From Actinomycetota bacterium (lineage in GTDB: Bacteria; Actinomycetota; Acidimicrobiia; Spongiisociales; UBA5794), in assembly GCA_003648875.1 (NCBI GenBank), contig QMQC01000044.1:1-9221 (forward strand): a stretch of DNA of 9,221 bases, given 5' to 3'. Of this stretch, positions 1 through 6,635 are shown in pieces. Both the position numbers and the translations under genes were made by a program. How positions within the stretch are numbered: position 1 is the first letter of the stretch; each line of letters opens with the position of its first letter. The notes beneath the pieces are model-generated. The model was not told the DNA's origin and ran no database searches. It saw nothing but the letters and a program-made list of their open reading frames with translations.

Positions 1-1639
1 CCTTGTTTGCGTAGTCGACGGCTTTCTGGACCTCGGCGATCACCTCATCGTTGGTCGCAAGTTCCGACAGTAGAGCGTCATCGAGTCCGCGCGCACTGGC
101 CCACGGTTCAAGGGCATCAGCATCAAGTGTGACCAGGGCCGCGATGAACGGTTTCGCATCCCCGACAACCATCACTTGGCTCACCAGCGGATTCGATCGC
201 ACCCTGTCCTCGAGAATCGCCGGTGCGACGTTCTTTCCAGCGGCAGTGACGATGATCTCCTTCTTCCGGCCCGTGATCGAGAGGAAGCCCTCATCATCCA
301 GCACACCGATATCCCCGGAGTGAAACCACCCATCATCGGTGAGCGCATCGTGCGTTGCGGCCTCGTTGTCCCAATACCCCGAGTACACCTGGCCACCCTT
401 GATGAGCACCTCGCCATCATCTGCAATGCGGATGGAGGCTCCTTGTATCGGTCTGCCGACGGTCCCGACCTTGATGGCGTCCGGACGATTCAGCGTTGCC
501 CCTGCGGTCGTCTCGGTGAGTCCGTATCCCTCAAGAATCACGACACCGGCACCCCTGAAGAAGTGACCCAGCCTTGCACCGAGCGGTGCACCCCCTGAGA
601 TCGCGTAATTGACATTGCCACCGAACAACGCCCGGATCTTCGAGTACACCAGCTTGTCGAACACGCTGTGCATCAGCTTGGTACCGATCCTGATCTTGCC
701 CCGTTGAACGCCCTGGGAATACGCAATGGCGACGCTGACAGACCGATTGAAGATCTTGCCCTTGCCTTCAGAGTCGGCCTTCTGCTTCGCACCGTTGTAG
801 ACCTTCTCAAAGACCCTCGGAACGGAAAAGACAAAGGTCGGCCTGAACATCGGAAGCTCTTCGAGCAGGTTCGGGATACCTGTCGAGAATCCGATGGTCG
901 ATCCCGTCGAGACAGCAACCGCTTGCACGGCTCGCGCGAAGATGTGCGCCAAAGGGAGGAACATCAGGGTTCGGTTCGTTTCGCCCACGAGGTCTGAGAT
1001 CGATCCGTCCAGCTGGGACACCGCCCAAGCGAAGTTGTAGTGGGTAAGCACGCAGCCTTTTGGCATTCCGGTGGTACCCGAGGTGTAGACGAGTGTTGCC
1101 AGATCGCGATGCTGGATGCTTGCTACACGACGATCGACCTCGGCGCGTGTCACGTCCGTTGCCATCGATCGCAAGGTCTCAATGGCACCGTCGTCGATCA
1201 CGAAGACGCCCTTGCATCCGGGGAGAGCATCTGCCACCTCCTCGTACACGCCATATGTGTCTGCGTTCTCTGAGATAAGGGCGACACACCCCGAATCCGA
1301 GAGGATCCACTGGACTTGCTCGGCAGATGATGTCTCGTAGATCGTCGTTGTGGCCGCACCCGCTGCCCATATCGCGTAGTCGAAATAGGTGAACTCGATT
1401 CGGGTACCAGAGTGAAGTCCGACGCGATCGCCTCTGTTCACGCCAGATGCAACAAGCCCGGCTGCGAGCTCGCGAACGATCTCCCACATGTCTGCTGTCG
1501 ATACGTCGACAAACCTGTCACCGTCGCGGTACGAAAGCGCTGCGTGGTCTGGTGCCTCTTCGACGCGCTTGAGGAGCAGTTGGACGACGTTGATCTGAGG
1601 GTCAACATGTGATGCGCCTGGAGTTGTGTAGGTCTTCAT
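1..1639 (-). CDS. Long-chain fatty acid--CoA ligase (AMP-forming), C-terminus off the window
   Basis: This is an ATP-dependent acyl-CoA ligase of the ANL superfamily, which activates fatty acids to acyl-AMP and then acyl-CoA in the cytoplasm. The frame is open from the ATG at 1639 to the window edge, giving 546 residues; family members have about 600, so roughly the last 50 are missing. Visible motifs are the phosphate loop YTSGTTGMPKG (185-195), PLAHIFAR (229-236), the adenine-binding YGLTETT (372-378), HSGDIG with the ribose-binding Asp443 (440-445), and the hinge GRKKEIIV (457-464). The C-terminal catalytic lysine lies outside the window. HIFAR and the long insert before the A5 motif resemble mycobacterial FadD15-type long-chain ligases more than acetyl-CoA synthetases, so the substrate is inferred. 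The start is supported by GGGAGG four bases upstream. The gene lies 69 bases downstream of a co-directional membrane-protein gene, so co-transcription is possible. Confidence 0.93.
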   Translation of the reverse strand, partial: MKTYTTPGASHVDPQINVVQLLLKRVEEAPDHAALSYRDGDRFVDVSTADMWEIVRELAAGLVASGVNRGDRVGLHSGTRIEFTYFDYAIWAAGAATTTIYETSSAEQVQWILSDSGCVALISENADTYGVYEEVADALPGCKGVFVIDDGAIETLRSMATDVTRAEVDRRVASIQHRDLATLVYTSGTTGMPKGCVLTHYNFAWAVSQLDGSISDLVGETNRTLMFLPLAHIFARAVQAVAVSTGSTIGFSTGIPNLLEELPMFRPTFVFSVPRVFEKVYNGAKQKADSEGKGKIFNRSVSVAIAYSQGVQRGKIRIGTKLMHSVFDKLVYSKIRALFGGNVNYAISGGAPLGARLGHFFRGAGVVILEGYGLTETTAGATLNRPDAIKVGTVGRPIQGASIRIADDGEVLIKGGQVYSGYWDNEAATHDALTDDGWFHSGDIGVLDDEGFLSITGRKKEIIVTAAGKNVAPAILEDRVRSNPLVSQVMVVGDAKPFIAALVTLDADALEPWASARGLDDALLSELATNDEVIAEVQKAVDYANK

Positions 1640-1643
1640 CCCG

Positions 1644-1649
1644 CCTCCC
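1644..1649 (-). promoter_or_regulatory. Ribosome binding site of the acyl-CoA ligase gene
   Basis: On the minus strand GGGAGG ends four bases before the ATG at 1639-1637. The match to the 16S tail is strong with a slightly short spacer. It fixes the start, because no other ATG in frame upstream has a comparable site. Confidence 0.6.
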
Positions 1650-1708
1650 GGATAGGGACACGATGCTATCGAATCGAGCGGCACCTTGCAGGACGTTGAG
1701 TCCGAGCC

Positions 1709-2638
1709 TCAGATCGTTACGAGCTCACTGGCATCAGGCTCCGAATCCGGGATGCCGGGTCCGACGTTCCCGAGTCGAATCGCCCTCCTCCACACGAGCC
1801 AGACGACGCCTCCGGCAACGCCCACGGCACCGAGCGCGGCGATGATGAACACCTCCCCGTTGCTCCCAAGCAGAATCGATCCGCCACCAGCAATCGAACT
1901 CCCCCCACGCTCGGGATCGAGTACCCACGAGCCGAACCGAAACAGGACCCCAAACGAGAGGGCTGACATCAGGATCCGAGTGGCGAGCTTGCGCATCATT
2001 GCGAGTCTGTCCGCTGACAACCAAACAGCAGATGTGCCGGTGAGGAGCAGTGTGCCAGCTGCGAGTACGACGATCACAGAGAGAAATGATCTGGCATCCT
2101 CAACGATCCGGATGATCGTGGCAGCATCGCCAGTTTCGAGATCGATCGTCTCAGCGTTCGCGAGGGCGGCTACGAGCGTCGCTTCGTCAACGGTGACATC
2201 ATGATCGGCGAGGCCCGCCACGACGAGCGGAACCAAGGGCTCAATCGAGTCAGCCAACGCAATGGTCGCCACCTCGCCTTCAGGGATGAAGAGCGCACCA
2301 ACGAACTGAGCGACAACGGCTTCAACGACAGTCTCTATCTCGGGGTGCTCACGAAGATCCACGATGACCTGTTCAGCCATGGCTGCATCGACATCGGGAT
2401 ATGCCCCAACGCCCTCTGCCATCCAGGAGTAGATCCGGTCAATGGCCACCTCGGTGCTGACGACTGAGCGCGCAGAAGCCTGAACGGTTGATTCATCGTG
2501 GGCGACGGCTCGACCCCAGAGCCCGAGTAGGAGCAACGTGGTGGCAAGTCCGAATGCCCACAGAACAACAGAGAGCGTCCCAAGGCGCGCTGAGCCACGC
2601 CACGACCTCGACCGTGCCTCACTGTTTGGAATGTTCAT
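1709..2638 (-). CDS. Hypothetical four-helix membrane protein, 309 residues
   Basis: I do not recognise this family. The protein has a short positively charged N-terminus (Arg-rich, 9-18), a first membrane helix at about 20-42, and a hydrophilic, acidic, mainly helical segment of about 140 residues (43-184). Three more helices follow at about 185-208, 219-240 and 262-284, then a short polar tail. By the positive-inside rule the 140-residue segment probably lies outside the membrane. No catalytic motif or cysteine is visible. I chose the ATG at 2638 because the hydrophobic pattern begins soon after it. The frame stays open upstream to 2830, but that extension would overlap the divergent small gene and reads as low-complexity basic sequence. 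No clear ribosome binding site precedes the ATG, and a GTG eight codons upstream is an alternative. The gene lies upstream of the acyl-CoA ligase on the same strand, but a functional link is only a guess. Confidence 0.75.
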   Translation of the reverse strand: MNIPNSEARSRSWRGSARLGTLSVVLWAFGLATTLLLLGLWGRAVAHDESTVQASARSVVSTEVAIDRIYSWMAEGVGAYPDVDAAMAEQVIVDLREHPEIETVVEAVVAQFVGALFIPEGEVATIALADSIEPLVPLVVAGLADHDVTVDEATLVAALANAETIDLETGDAATIIRIVEDARSFLSVIVVLAAGTLLLTGTSAVWLSADRLAMMRKLATRILMSALSFGVLFRFGSWVLDPERGGSSIAGGGSILLGSNGEVFIIAALGAVGVAGGVVWLVWRRAIRLGNVGPGIPDSEPDASELVTI

Positions 2639-2716
2639 GCCGAGGGAGCGTATCGACACCGTGGGATACCGCCATAGCCTCTGTTCTGGTAGTTGTAACG
2701 GCAGCATCTCGCCTCG

Positions 2717-2746
2717 TGGACGCAAAGAGCGCTGAGCATGTACCTT
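2717..2746 (+). promoter_or_regulatory. Possible promoter for a leaderless 71-residue gene
   Basis: A -35-like TGGACG (2717-2722) and a -10-like TACCTT (2741-2746) are separated by 18 bases. The expected transcription start falls at 2753-2754, the A of the ATG. The gene has no Shine-Dalgarno sequence, and leaderless mRNAs are common in actinobacteria. The matches are only partial, so this is tentative. Confidence 0.3.
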
Positions 2747-2753
2747 CATCTCG

Positions 2754-2969
2754 ATGGAAGAGATCCTCGACCTCAGCCTGTTGATCAAACAGATGGCCCT
2801 CGCCTTCGGCGCCGCGATGGTCATCGGCAACGGCTACGCGATCATCCAACACAAGCGGAACAGGGCGCCCAAGGGTGAAACGGGTGAGTTCCGAGCGGGT
2901 CGCGCCTACTGGCTCCTCAGTGTCGGCACGCTCATCGCTGTCTGGGGTGCTGTGAGCCTCCTCTATTGA
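2754..2969 (+). CDS. Small two-helix membrane protein, 71 residues, unknown function
   Basis: The protein is not recognised. It has two hydrophobic helices, about 8-32 and 52-70. Between them is a basic, Gly-containing loop (residues 33-51, rich in Lys and Arg), which is probably cytoplasmic and would place both termini outside. The hydrophobic pattern, normal codon usage with G/C at third positions and a stop immediately after the second helix support real coding. There is no Shine-Dalgarno site before the ATG; a possible leaderless promoter is noted separately. The gene is divergent from the four-helix membrane protein gene, with 115 bases between the two starts, and its stop lies 69 bases before the tRNA. 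Its role is unknown. Confidence 0.65.
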   Translation: MEEILDLSLLIKQMALAFGAAMVIGNGYAIIQHKRNRAPKGETGEFRAGRAYWLLSVGTLIAVWGAVSLLY

Positions 2970-3038
2970 TCGACCACCAGTCGTCGAGCTCCGTGCAGGT
3001 CGTCTGTGAGGGGTGGTGCGATACACTTCCGACTGCTC

Positions 3039-3112
3039 GCGGGTGTAGTTCAATGGCAGAACATCAGCTTCCCAAGCTGAGTACGGGGGTTCGATTCCCC
3101 TCACCCGCTCCA
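3039..3112 (+). tRNA. tRNA-Gly, anticodon CCC
   Basis: A complete 74-base cloverleaf is visible. The acceptor stem GCGGGTG (3039-3045) pairs with CACCCGC (3102-3108). The D stem is GTTC/GAAC (3048-3051/3059-3062). The anticodon stem is TCAGC/GCTGA with loop TTCCCAA, which puts CCC at 3071-3073. The T stem is GGGGG/CCCCT with loop TTCGATT. T73 is followed by an encoded CCA. T73 and anticodon CCC indicate glycine, reading GGG. A weak -10-like TACACT at 3022-3027 could be the promoter; no good -35 was found. Confidence 0.97.
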
Positions 3113-3150
3113 TTGTGTGTTCCCAGTTTTGGGCGTGCAGGTTTGCAGTT

Positions 3151-3230
3151 TGGGTTCATGCGCGCCGAGCCCAGCGGTTTCCGGCAATACGTTCGGGTCG
3201 CAGGGGGTGCAGAGGTGCCGCTATGGGCGG
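3151..3230 (+). repeat. Intergenic structured repeat, copy A, with its upstream hairpin
   Basis: This lies between the tRNA and the sigma factor gene. The core is 3174-3230: CCGGCA at 3181-3186, a 28-base middle, and GTGCCGCTATGGGCGG to 3230. It matches copy C base for base over most of the middle. The core is preceded by a 7-base-pair hairpin, TGGGTTC (3151-3157) with GAGCCCA (3167-3173), containing one G-T pair and a 9-base loop. The hairpin ends 7 bases before CCGGCA. In this copy GCCCA could instead pair with TGGGC in the right arm, so two alternative folds are possible. Confidence 0.8.
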
Positions 3231-3267
3231 ATGAGAGTTGGATGAATTATCTTGGGTGGCACAAATG

Positions 3268-3296
3268 TTCAGATCGGTGCAACCTTCTCCTATGAC
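3268..3296 (+). promoter_or_regulatory. Possible promoter of the sigma factor gene
   Basis: TTCAGA (3268-3273) and TATGAC (3291-3296) are 17 bases apart, each matching four of six consensus bases of a housekeeping promoter. The start would be near 3303, a few bases before a G-rich stretch that may act as a ribosome binding site. An ECF-type reading is also conceivable, because GCAACC lies at 3279-3284 and CGCG near 3299. I cannot choose between them. Confidence 0.3.
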
Positions 3297-3313
3297 TCGC
3301 GCGGGGTAGGGGT

Positions 3314-3757
3314 ATGGAAGCTGACGACGAAGCCATCTACCGGAAGCACAGCGGAGACCTAATCCGCTATGCAGCGGTTCTTGTGGGACCTGACAGGGCA
3401 GAAGATGTCTTGTCGAGTGTCATGGTGCGCATCCTTTGCAAGCGGTCGCTGATGTCCCTAGATGAGCCCCGGGCGTATCTGTTCCGATCCGTTCTCAATG
3501 AGTCACGTGGCATGCTGCGGCAACGACGTTCCTTCCCGATCGCACCTCAAGGAACCACATTGGTTGCTTCTGAGCCGTATTGGGACGTGGTGCAAGCGGT
3601 CGCCAAGCTTCCTGCACGACAGCGGGCAGCCGTGTTCCTCCGATACTGGGAGGACCTGTCTGTTGTCGAGGTCGCGGATCTGATGGGTACACGGGTCGGC
3701 ACGATCAAGCGGTATCTGCACCTTGCGCGCGGGTCGCTGAAGGGAACGCTCTCATGA
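3314..3757 (+). CDS. ECF RNA polymerase sigma factor, SigE-like family
   Basis: This is an alternative sigma factor of 147 residues that would direct RNA polymerase to a small regulon. Region 2 (about 4-72) includes GPDRAEDVLSSV, the usual acidic 2.2 core-binding segment, and ends in a basic RQRR. A short linker follows. Region 4 (about 91-144) contains LPARQRAAVFLRY and a helix-turn-helix (about 115-138, SVVEVADLMGTRVGTIKRYL), which reads the -35 element. The length is near the short end for the SigE-like ECF group. The start lies just after a G-rich run (about 3302-3312) that may act as a ribosome binding site. Its stop overlaps the start of the next gene as ATGA, so the two are translationally coupled and the neighbour is very likely its regulator. 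The target promoters are unknown. Confidence 0.93.
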   Translation: MEADDEAIYRKHSGDLIRYAAVLVGPDRAEDVLSSVMVRILCKRSLMSLDEPRAYLFRSVLNESRGMLRQRRSFPIAPQGTTLVASEPYWDVVQAVAKLPARQRAAVFLRYWEDLSVVEVADLMGTRVGTIKRYLHLARGSLKGTLS

Positions 3758-5760
3758 CAATGACGACAGAGGAACGAGATCAGCTTCGTAGGGCGCTTTC
3801 GGTCTATGTAGAGGGAGCCCCGACTGCTCCCGAGTGGCAGGACTGGAACTTCCAACGTGCCGTGCCTGATCGGCAACATCGGTTCGTGACAGGTCCGGTC
3901 GTGGCGTTGGTTGCAGCGGCGTCGCTGGTGCTGGTCGTGTTGGGCGGCATTACCTTGCTTCTCAGAGGGAACATTCCCGAGGTTGTTGGTGAGCCAGTTA
4001 CCACGATGACGGTGGCGCCGTCAGTCACGGCGACGACCGAGATGTCCCTGCCGACCGGCCCGGTGAACCCCGCGGCGTACGCTGACGTGCCCTCGTTCCA
4101 GGGCACCGTCAGGTACTTCCAGCACGACCCGGCTTTGGGAAGCCCCGGGTGGCAGGCCACGGTGAGTGTGAGGTTTGCTGAGCCGATGCGGTTCATGTAC
4201 ACGGTCGTCGAGGAGCGTCCGGGTGACGACGACTTCCTGTTCCTGGGCGGTGCGGGCACGACATTCATCGGCGACGGTACTCAGATCTGGCTCGACGAGG
4301 CGGACGATCTACCGCCCCTCCAGACCCAACAGCCGGGCTTCTTCCGTCACCTCTTCTACGACTCCGAGTCCCCCAGCCCCGCCTGGAACGAGATTTGCGG
4401 CGCGAGTCCAGAGCGCATCGGTGTGGAAACGATCGCGGGCCGGCACACTTCACACATAGCCTGCTCCACGACGCTCGAGGACTACGAGCTGTGGATCGAC
4501 GAGGAGTCCGGCGTCGTGCTGAAAATGCGGGGACCGCTCTTTGTCGGCGACCTCCACCCCCAGGTCGACCGTGACGGTGGGTTCGAGTTCACCGAGTTCG
4601 CCATCGCAGGGGTGAGCATCCCTGAGGTGAAGATCCCACAGGTAGAGATCGCAGGCTTCTTCCCACCGTTCCACATGGTCCAGGAGATTGATTTTGGTGG
4701 GGGGTCGGTCGACACCGTCGAGTACTGGTATCGGGACGAAAGTACGTGGCGGGAGTCGATCATCGCCAGCTCGGCTCCGTCAGCCGTCGGCAGCTTCCAA
4801 CTCGTGGCCGACGGCCAGGTCGGGCAGTGCATACTCGAGGAGGACTTGTGCAGCGTCGTCCCGCTTGAGGGGGACAGGCTGCTGTTCGGGCTGCAGCTGC
4901 CTTCACCGACGAGCAGGGTGCCGCTCGAGTTCGTAGGCGACCACTGCGACCAGCTCGCCGAAGAGACGATCCTGGGGCGTGCAGCCTTCCACTTCGCCTG
5001 CGACGGAGTGCGGTTCGAGATTCGCGGCACCTGGGTTGCACTCACCGATCCAACTGTGGGACGTTCCGACTACTGGTACGACAAGGGAACGGGGCTCGCG
5101 GTGAAGTACACAGGCGAGGGCTGGAGCTGGGATACACAATTGCTGGAGCTTGAACCTGTATTCGACGACGCGATCTTTGTTCACCAAGAGGTCGAGGAGC
5201 AAGCTTCGGAACCGTGGCCGGACACATACGTCGCGGCCGACGGCATCGTTCCCGCCTGGAGCGGTCCGTTGCTCGACGGCACCACGCTCGATCTCGATGA
5301 CTTCCGCACACTCCCAGGCAGTGAGCCCGGTTCCGGTGGGAGCTTCGTCGTGGTCTACGACTGGTTCCCGACCTGCGGGCCGATCTGTCTCGACGGCATC
5401 ACCGACTTCCAGAAGCTGTACGACAAGTATGGGACGACGGATTGGTCGGTGACCGGTGGACCCAACATCGAGTTTGTGTCCGTAGTCGATGACGACGTCT
5501 CCGTGGCGCAACGCACTAACGAACGGCTCGGCATCACCGTTCCGACCGTGGCGTGCTTCGCCGACGAGATCGATCCTGCGAAGGGCCACAACGGGCTATG
5601 TACACCTGACTCACCGTGGAGCTTCTGGTCGATCGGGGTGCCGTCGTGGACGGTGATCGACACCGACGGGTTCCTCGTCTACGGCGTCACCGGCCGCGAC
5701 TACGACTTCGCCGAACTCGACTCGCTCCTTGCCGACATCAGCGGACTTACCGAGAGTTAA
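3754..5760 (+). CDS. Membrane-anchored sigma factor partner with two LolA/RseB-like domains and a C-terminal CxxxC thioredoxin-fold domain
   Basis: The protein has 668 residues. The N-terminus (1-46) is short, polar and presumably cytoplasmic, followed by one membrane helix (about 47-70), so the remainder is outside. A Thr/Pro-rich linker (80-105) leads into two related domains, about 106-300 and 301-480. Each has the signature ETIxGRxxxHxAC (225-237 and 404-416) followed by a W-x-D/W-Y-D strand (244-258 and 439-452), resembling the LolA/RseB fold. The C-terminal domain (about 498-665) is thioredoxin-like: WFPTCGPICLDG with C541 and C545, then GVPSWTVIDTDG (628-639) holding the cis-Pro loop. 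The start at 3754 gives the ATGA overlap with the sigma gene; an upstream in-frame extension would overlap the sigma gene fully. No zinc-binding HxxxCxxC anti-sigma motif is present. An anti-sigma or signal-sensing role is inferred from position, and a redox role from the CxxxC. Confidence 0.85.
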   Translation: MTMTTEERDQLRRALSVYVEGAPTAPEWQDWNFQRAVPDRQHRFVTGPVVALVAAASLVLVVLGGITLLLRGNIPEVVGEPVTTMTVAPSVTATTEMSLPTGPVNPAAYADVPSFQGTVRYFQHDPALGSPGWQATVSVRFAEPMRFMYTVVEERPGDDDFLFLGGAGTTFIGDGTQIWLDEADDLPPLQTQQPGFFRHLFYDSESPSPAWNEICGASPERIGVETIAGRHTSHIACSTTLEDYELWIDEESGVVLKMRGPLFVGDLHPQVDRDGGFEFTEFAIAGVSIPEVKIPQVEIAGFFPPFHMVQEIDFGGGSVDTVEYWYRDESTWRESIIASSAPSAVGSFQLVADGQVGQCILEEDLCSVVPLEGDRLLFGLQLPSPTSRVPLEFVGDHCDQLAEETILGRAAFHFACDGVRFEIRGTWVALTDPTVGRSDYWYDKGTGLAVKYTGEGWSWDTQLLELEPVFDDAIFVHQEVEEQASEPWPDTYVAADGIVPAWSGPLLDGTTLDLDDFRTLPGSEPGSGGSFVVVYDWFPTCGPICLDGITDFQKLYDKYGTTDWSVTGGPNIEFVSVVDDDVSVAQRTNERLGITVPTVACFADEIDPAKGHNGLCTPDSPWSFWSIGVPSWTVIDTDGFLVYGVTGRDYDFAELDSLLADISGLTES

Positions 5761-5789
5761 GTGGCATTTCGCCGCTTCCCGCTCAGGCA

Positions 5790-5807
5790 CCGTCCCACCG
5801 GTGACGG
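5790..5807 (+). terminator. Hairpin after the sigma/partner operon, terminator uncertain
   Basis: CCGTC (5790-5794) pairs with GACGG (5803-5807) around an 8-base loop. An overlapping perfect 8-base palindrome, CACCGGTG, lies at 5796-5803. The hairpin starts 30 bases after the stop. There is no T-run, so intrinsic termination is doubtful. Confidence 0.25.
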
Positions 5808-5818
5808 AACCTCGCGGG

Positions 5819-5902
5819 CTGATCGCCACTGCACCGTTGCAGATAGCGCATATCCGGCAATACGTTCGGTCCTTTGGGGCGCATAGGTGCCGTTATGGGC
5901 GG
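5819..5902 (+). repeat. Intergenic structured repeat, copy B, with its upstream hairpin
   Basis: The core is 5847-5902: CGCATAT, CCGGCA (5854-5859), a 27-base middle (one base shorter than the other copies), then GTGCCGTTATGGGCGG. Its two arms are complementary: GCATATCCGGCA on the left against TGCCGTTATG on the right, with a small bulge. The upstream hairpin is weaker here. CT(G)ATC (5819-5824, bulged G) pairs with GATAG (5842-5846), with TGCA/TGCA stacked inside (5830-5833/5838-5841). It again ends 7 bases before CCGGCA. Confidence 0.8.
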
Positions 5903-6060
5903 GCCAATCCATGTCAGGGGGACTCGGTGGTGAGACCTTGGACATGGGAGTCACCGTCAACGCATAGGCGTGTTGCGGTGCGGCTGGCACACTCGCTGCG
6001 AGGGGAATCTGAAGAAGCCCGTACGTCGCATCAACGAACTGCGTAGGCTCAACCCCAGAG
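5903..6060. other. Gene-free stretch between repeat B and the monooxygenase gene
   Basis: The whole gap 5761-6075 has no supported gene. Apart from the hairpin at 5790 and repeat B, I see no convincing promoter or RNA. Short open frames cross it on both strands but lack ribosome binding sites and recognisable protein features. GGCTC at 6046-6050 could pair with GAGCC at 6069-6073, partly covering the next ribosome binding site. Confidence 0.4.
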
Positions 6061-6075
6061 CTCGAAGGGAGCCAC

Positions 6076-6366
6076 ATGACATTGCGAGTCGTTGCCCACC
6101 TGCGTGCGCAGGAAGGAAAAGGAGCCGAACTCGGGGAAGCGCTTAAAGGCCTTATCGATCCGACAAGAGCCGAGCCCGGCGTCATCAGTTACGAGCTTCT
6201 TGCGAGTCTCGACGACGACAGGGATTACACGTTTGTCGAGGAGTATCAGGACGGCGATGCGCTCGATGCCCATATGAATACTCCGCACGTTGCGGCAGCC
6301 TTGGCTGCTATGCCCGAATTGGTGGAAGGCGACCTCGACCTGCGGAAATATCGGCTGATTGGCTGA
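6076..6366 (+). CDS. Antibiotic biosynthesis monooxygenase (ABM/YgiN-like) domain protein
   Basis: This is a single-domain protein of 96 residues with the dimeric alpha-beta barrel (ferredoxin-like) fold, the normal length for this family. Family members are cofactor-independent small monooxygenases such as quinol monooxygenase YgiN, and some degrade haem or act on polyketides. The conserved pattern is visible: an N-terminal strand LRVVAHLRA, a helix with EGKGAELGEAL (13-23), TRAEPGVISYEL (30-41), and FVEEYQDGDALDAHMNTPH (53-71). The start is supported by GAAGGGAG just upstream (6064-6071). The gene stands alone between repeats B and C, about 0.3 kb from its neighbours. The substrate cannot be told from the sequence. 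A role in the detoxification of quinones or other aromatics is only a family-level guess. Confidence 0.9.
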   Translation: MTLRVVAHLRAQEGKGAELGEALKGLIDPTRAEPGVISYELLASLDDDRDYTFVEEYQDGDALDAHMNTPHVAAALAAMPELVEGDLDLRKYRLIG

Positions 6367-6445
6367 GGCCAGCGCCACCCACGAGCAAACACTCACACCT
6401 TATTGGTGTTGGTTGGACGAGAACCGGTCAGAGATTCGCCGTGAT

Positions 6446-6530
6446 CGGATTCGTCGTGTCACAGGACGCCATCCGCCCATATCCGGCAATACTTTCGGTT
6501 CACAGGGGGTGCATAGGTGCCGTTATGCGT
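6446..6530 (+). repeat. Intergenic structured repeat, copy C, with its upstream hairpin
   Basis: The core is 6476-6530: CCCATAT, CCGGCA (6483-6488), a 28-base middle, then GTGCCGTTATGCGT. Upstream is a two-part hairpin. CGGAT (6446-6450) pairs with ATCCG (6471-6475), and inside it CGTC (6452-6455) pairs with GACG (6465-6468). It ends 7 bases before CCGGCA, as in copies A and D. Confidence 0.8.
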
Positions 6531-6582
6531 GCTCTCGCGCCGGTCGAGTGGTCGCCTTCGCCGTGTGCGCGATCGGGCCGTA

Positions 6583-6609
6583 TTGAGATCGCGAGAGACG
6601 TGATAGATT
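6583..6609 (+). promoter_or_regulatory. Possible promoter of the sulfatase gene
   Basis: TTGAGA (6583-6588) and TAGATT (6604-6609) resemble -35 and -10 boxes, but the 15-base spacer is short. The -10 candidate sits in the centre of the inverted repeat described next, which would suit repressor control. Tentative. Confidence 0.3.
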
Positions 6610-6623
6610 GGATCGACGTCTCT
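6594..6623 (+). promoter_or_regulatory. Strong inverted repeat next to the sulfatase ribosome binding site (operator or mRNA hairpin)
   Basis: AGAGACGT (6594-6601) and ACGTCTCT (6616-6623) are perfect 8-base inverted repeats. GAT (6602-6604) and ATC (6612-6614) extend the pairing to 11 pairs, with a single bulged G (6615) and a 7-base loop. The next bases, GAAGGAG (6624-6630), form the ribosome binding site. It could be an operator at the promoter or, if transcription begins upstream, a 5'-leader hairpin that affects translation. Confidence 0.6.
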
Positions 6624-6635
6624 GAAGGAGTGGGT

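Noticed and set aside
3039..3112. tRNA 3' end as an integration attachment site
   Set aside because: No second copy of the tRNA 3' segment and no integrase was found in the window.
2619..3113. 164-residue minus-strand open frame across the tRNA
   Set aside because: Its N-terminus is the antisense translation of tRNA-Gly, a well-known artefact, and it overlaps the 71-residue gene.
3123..3134. CCCA-GTTT-TGGG as the tRNA terminator
   Set aside because: The stem has only four pairs and no T-run follows it.
3580..3753. N-terminal extension of the sigma partner
   Set aside because: It would lie entirely within the sigma factor gene, and the ATGA overlap with translational coupling explains the start at 3754.
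5847..6530. Repeats as integron attC sites bounding gene cassettes
   Set aside because: Layout and orientation fit, and B and C end in GTTATGG and GTTATGC, but the required RYYYAAC and GTTRRRY boxes are not met. The middle is conserved where attC sites vary, and no integrase is present.
6441..6635. 65-residue N-terminal extension of the sulfatase
   Set aside because: It translates repeat C and the hairpin, has no ribosome binding site, and the 787-residue form with a strong site fits the family.
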